Both the position numbers and the translations under genes were made by a program. A stretch of 33,863 nucleotides of DNA from contig JACQUX010000026.1 of NCBI GenBank assembly GCA_016210045.1, forward strand, positions 1 to 33,863, given 5' to 3'. The notes under the pieces are model-generated. The model ran no database searches. It was given only the letters and a program-made list of their open reading frames with translations, and was not told the DNA's origin. This document shows positions 31,297-33,863 of the stretch, in pieces. This DNA comes from Deltaproteobacteria bacterium (lineage in GTDB: Bacteria > UBA10199 > GCA-002796325 > JACPFF01). Numbering within the stretch: position 1 is the first letter of the stretch; each line of letters starts with the position of its first letter.

Positions 31297-33663
31297 ATGG
31301 CGCCGCCGGGACCTGTTACGTTCACATCGCTGCCGCAACAGTCGGCCTATCGCCCTGCTGAAGACACCGAGCGCCGTCGTCCGGCCGCCGCCGCCGAAGG
31401 CGCGGATCCGGTGACGGACTACTTTGTCGAGACGAGTCTGACGCGGGCGGAGGAGTTGGGCGTTAGCGGGGCGACGGTCGCGGGGGGTGTGCGGCTCGAG
31501 GCGCGCAATGCCGCGACGGGCGAGGGCGGCGCAGTCGGTGTGATGCTCCGGGGCGGGGAGACGTGGGATATCGGCTTGCAACTCCATTGGAGTGGGGTGT
31601 CGTTCGGTGTGGGGCTGGATGGTGGCGTGTCGCTCGGAATGGGCCCGTTGCAGTGGAGTCCGGGGCGTGGCGCGGCGGTCGGGGCGTGGGGTGTGAACGG
31701 GGGCGGCATGCAGTTGGCGCCGGGATGGCTGTTGGCGCTGGCCGCGAGCGTGCAGCTGGTCGCAACCGCCGTGGGCGGCGAGGCGCACAGCGTGGAAGAA
31801 ATCATTGCCGTCCCGATGGCGACATTGTTGTCGAGTATCGTTCCGATCGAATCGATTACCGAAACGGTGTCGTTAGTCCGTGGTGTCGCGGGCGATACGG
31901 ATGATGCCGGCGCGATTGCGTCGGCCGCGGATGCCGCACGACTATTGGCCGGAGTGACTTCGCATCTGCGGCGGGGTCAGTATCATACCGCGCTGCTACG
32001 TGTGGAGGGCGCCTTGCGGGTCACGCTGCCACCGGCGTTGCGTGCGCAATTGATGGGATTGCGCGATCAGGCGTTGGTGCAAGTGCGCGCGACGATGGCG
32101 CCACTGGTGGGCGGGCGCAGTAGGGCCGAGGCGAGTGTCACGAATCCCGTCGCGCGGCTGCGCGAGCATCTCGTGGCAGCGCTGGATCGCGTGGAGGAGT
32201 TCCATCACCGCTATGCCGTTTGGTTGGCCGGCGACGTGGAGACGCAGGATCGACCGGCCGGAGCGGCGTTGCACCAATATCTCGCCGACGCATTGTACTT
32301 AGTCGGAAAATTCGAACTGCATACGGATACGGTGCGCCGCGACGGTCGCGTTGAACACACGGTGCGCGCCTCCGCGCCGTTCGCCGTGGCGGATGCGGCC
32401 ATGGCTGCGCGCTTCTTTACGCTGACGACGGCGGTCGTGAAAAGTGTCACGGCGAGGGATTCTGCGGCGTTGCGGATGTACGGGGAACAGGCGCGCTTCG
32501 CGGCGGGGCATGTCGTGCGCGGGGTGCAGGACGGAGCAACCCCGACGCATGCATTGGGCGCGGACCAACTCCTACTCGACGACCTGCTGCAGTGGTGCGC
32601 GGCGTGGGATCGCGCATCGCCGTTCGCCGACCTGCGGCGGCGGCACTTGCGCTGGGTGATTGCCATGCGCAGCAGCGGCATGGAGCGGGAGCGGCTGCTG
32701 CGGGATGCGATCCCCGCCGCGCCGGCCGATGCGCGTCCTCCGCAACCGGAACGCAGCCTCCAACAAGCCATTGGCCCCAATCTGGTGCGGTATCTGCGGG
32801 CGCGGCGTTTCATCCAGGGGTTGCTCGCGCTGGAGTGGTGGCGGCGCGGCGAGTCGATCGACGGCGCGTTGGCCCCATTGGACTTCGTCGGCAAGGCGCG
32901 GACGACGCGCTCCACGCGCGACGGTTTCGCGCTGCTGTATGATGTCGTGAGCGTCATGTCTCAACTCGAAGCGCGGCAATGGGATCATGATCCGGTGACC
33001 GAGCGGCTCTATCGCGGCCTGCATCGACGGCTACGGGCGACGTTGTACGGCTTGGTCAAGGAGCGCGGCGTGGAATTGGACAGTGTCGAACAATTGGAGG
33101 CGTGGCAGCTCAAACTGTTGCAGCAGGCCGAGGTTGTGGGAGACAAAGGGGCGACGCTGCTGAAGCGCTTGAGCGCGGTAGCGCGCCAATTGGCGACGTC
33201 GCCGTTCGGCGCGGAGTTCGCGGCGGTGCGGCATCCAGTCGCGGCATTGAGCCGCGAGGCGCAGCGCCTGCTGCCGGCCGCGGAGGCGCTGTCGCTGCGG
33301 CGCGGCGCGAATCTGCGCGAGGTCTTGGCGACGGAGGCGGCGGAGACTGCACTGATCCGCCGCTTCACGATCGGACTCCGTGATCAACTGGCGACGGAAG
33401 CGTTGCCGCAACTCGAGCCGCTGCGTGCCGCCGTCGCGATAACCGCGGCGCCGAATGGTACGCCGCCGAAAGATTTTCGCGATTGGCAGGAAGCGACCAC
33501 AGACGCGCTGCAAGAACTTCAGGAAGCGATGGTCGATCTCCAAGACGCCTGCACGCAGGCCGCGACGGCGTACGCCACATTCGCCCGGCGCCGCGCCGCG
33601 AAGCAGATGCACGCGCATATCACGGATCGAGCACTGGGCAATTTTGGCCTGCACTCACCGTGA
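31297..33663 (+). CDS. Large protein of unknown function, downstream of the Omp85-like gene
   Basis: A 788-residue protein I do not recognise. There is no signal peptide. Residues 1-40 are polar and Pro/Ala-rich; about 42-150 are Gly-rich with alternating residues (WDIGLQLHWSGVSFGVGLDGGVSLGMG), suggesting a beta structure; one hydrophobic stretch lies at about 142-158 (LLALAASVQLVATAV). The rest is mainly helical, rich in Ala, Arg and Leu, with several amphipathic segments. Coding potential is supported by length and codon pattern similar to its neighbours. It starts 11 nt after the Omp85-like stop without a clear ribosome-binding site, so coupling is likely. The Gly-rich start resembles barrel strands of the preceding gene's product, hinting that they work together. 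The end overlaps a minus-strand gene by 44 nt. Confidence 0.75.
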   Translation: MAPPGPVTFTSLPQQSAYRPAEDTERRRPAAAAEGADPVTDYFVETSLTRAEELGVSGATVAGGVRLEARNAATGEGGAVGVMLRGGETWDIGLQLHWSGVSFGVGLDGGVSLGMGPLQWSPGRGAAVGAWGVNGGGMQLAPGWLLALAASVQLVATAVGGEAHSVEEIIAVPMATLLSSIVPIESITETVSLVRGVAGDTDDAGAIASAADAARLLAGVTSHLRRGQYHTALLRVEGALRVTLPPALRAQLMGLRDQALVQVRATMAPLVGGRSRAEASVTNPVARLREHLVAALDRVEEFHHRYAVWLAGDVETQDRPAGAALHQYLADALYLVGKFELHTDTVRRDGRVEHTVRASAPFAVADAAMAARFFTLTTAVVKSVTARDSAALRMYGEQARFAAGHVVRGVQDGATPTHALGADQLLLDDLLQWCAAWDRASPFADLRRRHLRWVIAMRSSGMERERLLRDAIPAAPADARPPQPERSLQQAIGPNLVRYLRARRFIQGLLALEWWRRGESIDGALAPLDFVGKARTTRSTRDGFALLYDVVSVMSQLEARQWDHDPVTERLYRGLHRRLRATLYGLVKERGVELDSVEQLEAWQLKLLQQAEVVGDKGATLLKRLSAVARQLATSPFGAEFAAVRHPVAALSREAQRLLPAAEALSLRRGANLREVLATEAAETALIRRFTIGLRDQLATEALPQLEPLRAAVAITAAPNGTPPKDFRDWQEATTDALQELQEAMVDLQDACTQAATAYATFARRRAAKQMHAHITDRALGNFGLHSP

Positions 33664-33863
33664 GTATGTAGGAACCGGAGTCATTGTCACCGAATCCTCC
33701 GACCTGGACCCGATACTCTACTGCGTCCGTCAGGTTGATCTCGAAGCAGGAGGCCAGTCCATCATGGTCATCGTTAAAGATCGGGAACGTGGCATTCAAG
33801 TCGAAGGGGCTGTAAACCGACGTCACAGTATCAATAGCGGTGGTTAATAAAGGACTCTGATCC
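33620..33863 (-). CDS. C-terminal end of a protein with a PPC-like domain (partial, runs off the window)
   Basis: The reading frame is open from the right window edge to a TGA at 33620-33622, giving the last 80 residues. The sequence NDDHDGLASCFEINLTDAVEYRVQVGGFGDNDSGSYILTVS matches the beta-sandwich pattern of bacterial pre-peptidase C-terminal (PPC) domains, which occur at the C-terminal end of secreted proteases and surface proteins. The protein ends AGQNCPVLDP. Its start and main domain lie beyond the window. It overlaps the end of the convergent 788-aa gene by 44 nt. A short frame beginning at GTG 33826 is only a fragment of this larger frame. Confidence 0.7.
   Translation of the reverse strand, partial: DQSPLLTTAIDTVTSVYSPFDLNATFPIFNDDHDGLASCFEINLTDAVEYRVQVGGFGDNDSGSYILTVSAGQNCPVLDP

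Noticed and set aside
9-33863. tRNA or other small RNA genes besides rnpB
   Set aside because: I looked for cloverleaf signatures such as GTTCGANTC with paired acceptor ends and found none that hold together; short ncRNAs cannot be excluded by eye.

Overview
The window looks like chromosome from a GC-rich (about 60 % by eye) Gram-negative bacterium. It encodes an Omp85/BamA-like outer-membrane protein, SPOR-domain and lipobox proteins, a TIGR02147-family regulator and a class A RNase P RNA. The mix (TIGR02147 with lipoproteins, FadN-type beta-oxidation protein, zinc ribbon/RNase H/rnpB cluster) suggests a deltaproteobacterium-like or related candidate lineage. That placement is inference; no marker here fixes the taxonomy.

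Layout. 168-5390 (+) is a tight operon: argS, a SPOR-domain membrane protein, lepA and lepB. It is flanked on both sides, in direct orientation, by related palindromic repeats (1-112 and 5410-5899). 5940-9362 (-) holds a GDPD phosphodiesterase, a double-RDD membrane protein and an SLT lytic transglycosylase. 9465-11618 has a GshB-like ATP-grasp protein (+) convergent with a HAD phosphatase and a thioredoxin-like [2Fe-2S] ferredoxin (-). 11754-13795 (+) is a nucleic-acid cluster: C4 zinc-ribbon coiled-coil protein, a small unknown protein, RNase HI and rnpB. An exported unknown protein follows, then a two-gene fatty-acid beta-oxidation operon (thiolase and FadN-like protein, 14972-18510). 19206-22315 (+) is a TIGR02147 regulator with two paralogous lipoproteins carrying acidic, calcium-type repeats, ending in a strong terminator. 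22716-25059 has mutM (-) divergent from a thioredoxin/TPR protein and an FKBP isomerase (+). 25064-28822 (-) is a large kinase-STAND ATPase-TPR-Fis HTH protein, divergent from an Omp85-like protein and a 788-aa unknown protein. A partial PPC-domain gene enters from the right edge on the minus strand.

The most unusual feature is a family of intergenic elements of about 150 bp (copies at 5488-5638, 18555-18706, 18875-19024 minus, 22386-22588). They share a fixed core, while their outer arms (about 30 bp) and an inner 8-bp hairpin differ in sequence from copy to copy yet stay self-complementary in each. They sit inside larger units bounded by a shared inverted end motif near GGCGTGTTTGCAA. This pattern indicates a structured mobile DNA element or structured RNA family that I do not recognise. 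Other points worth attention are an Fpg glycosylase that has lost all four zinc-finger cysteines, the kinase with a Fis-type DNA-binding end, and the Omp85-like protein with no visible signal peptide.
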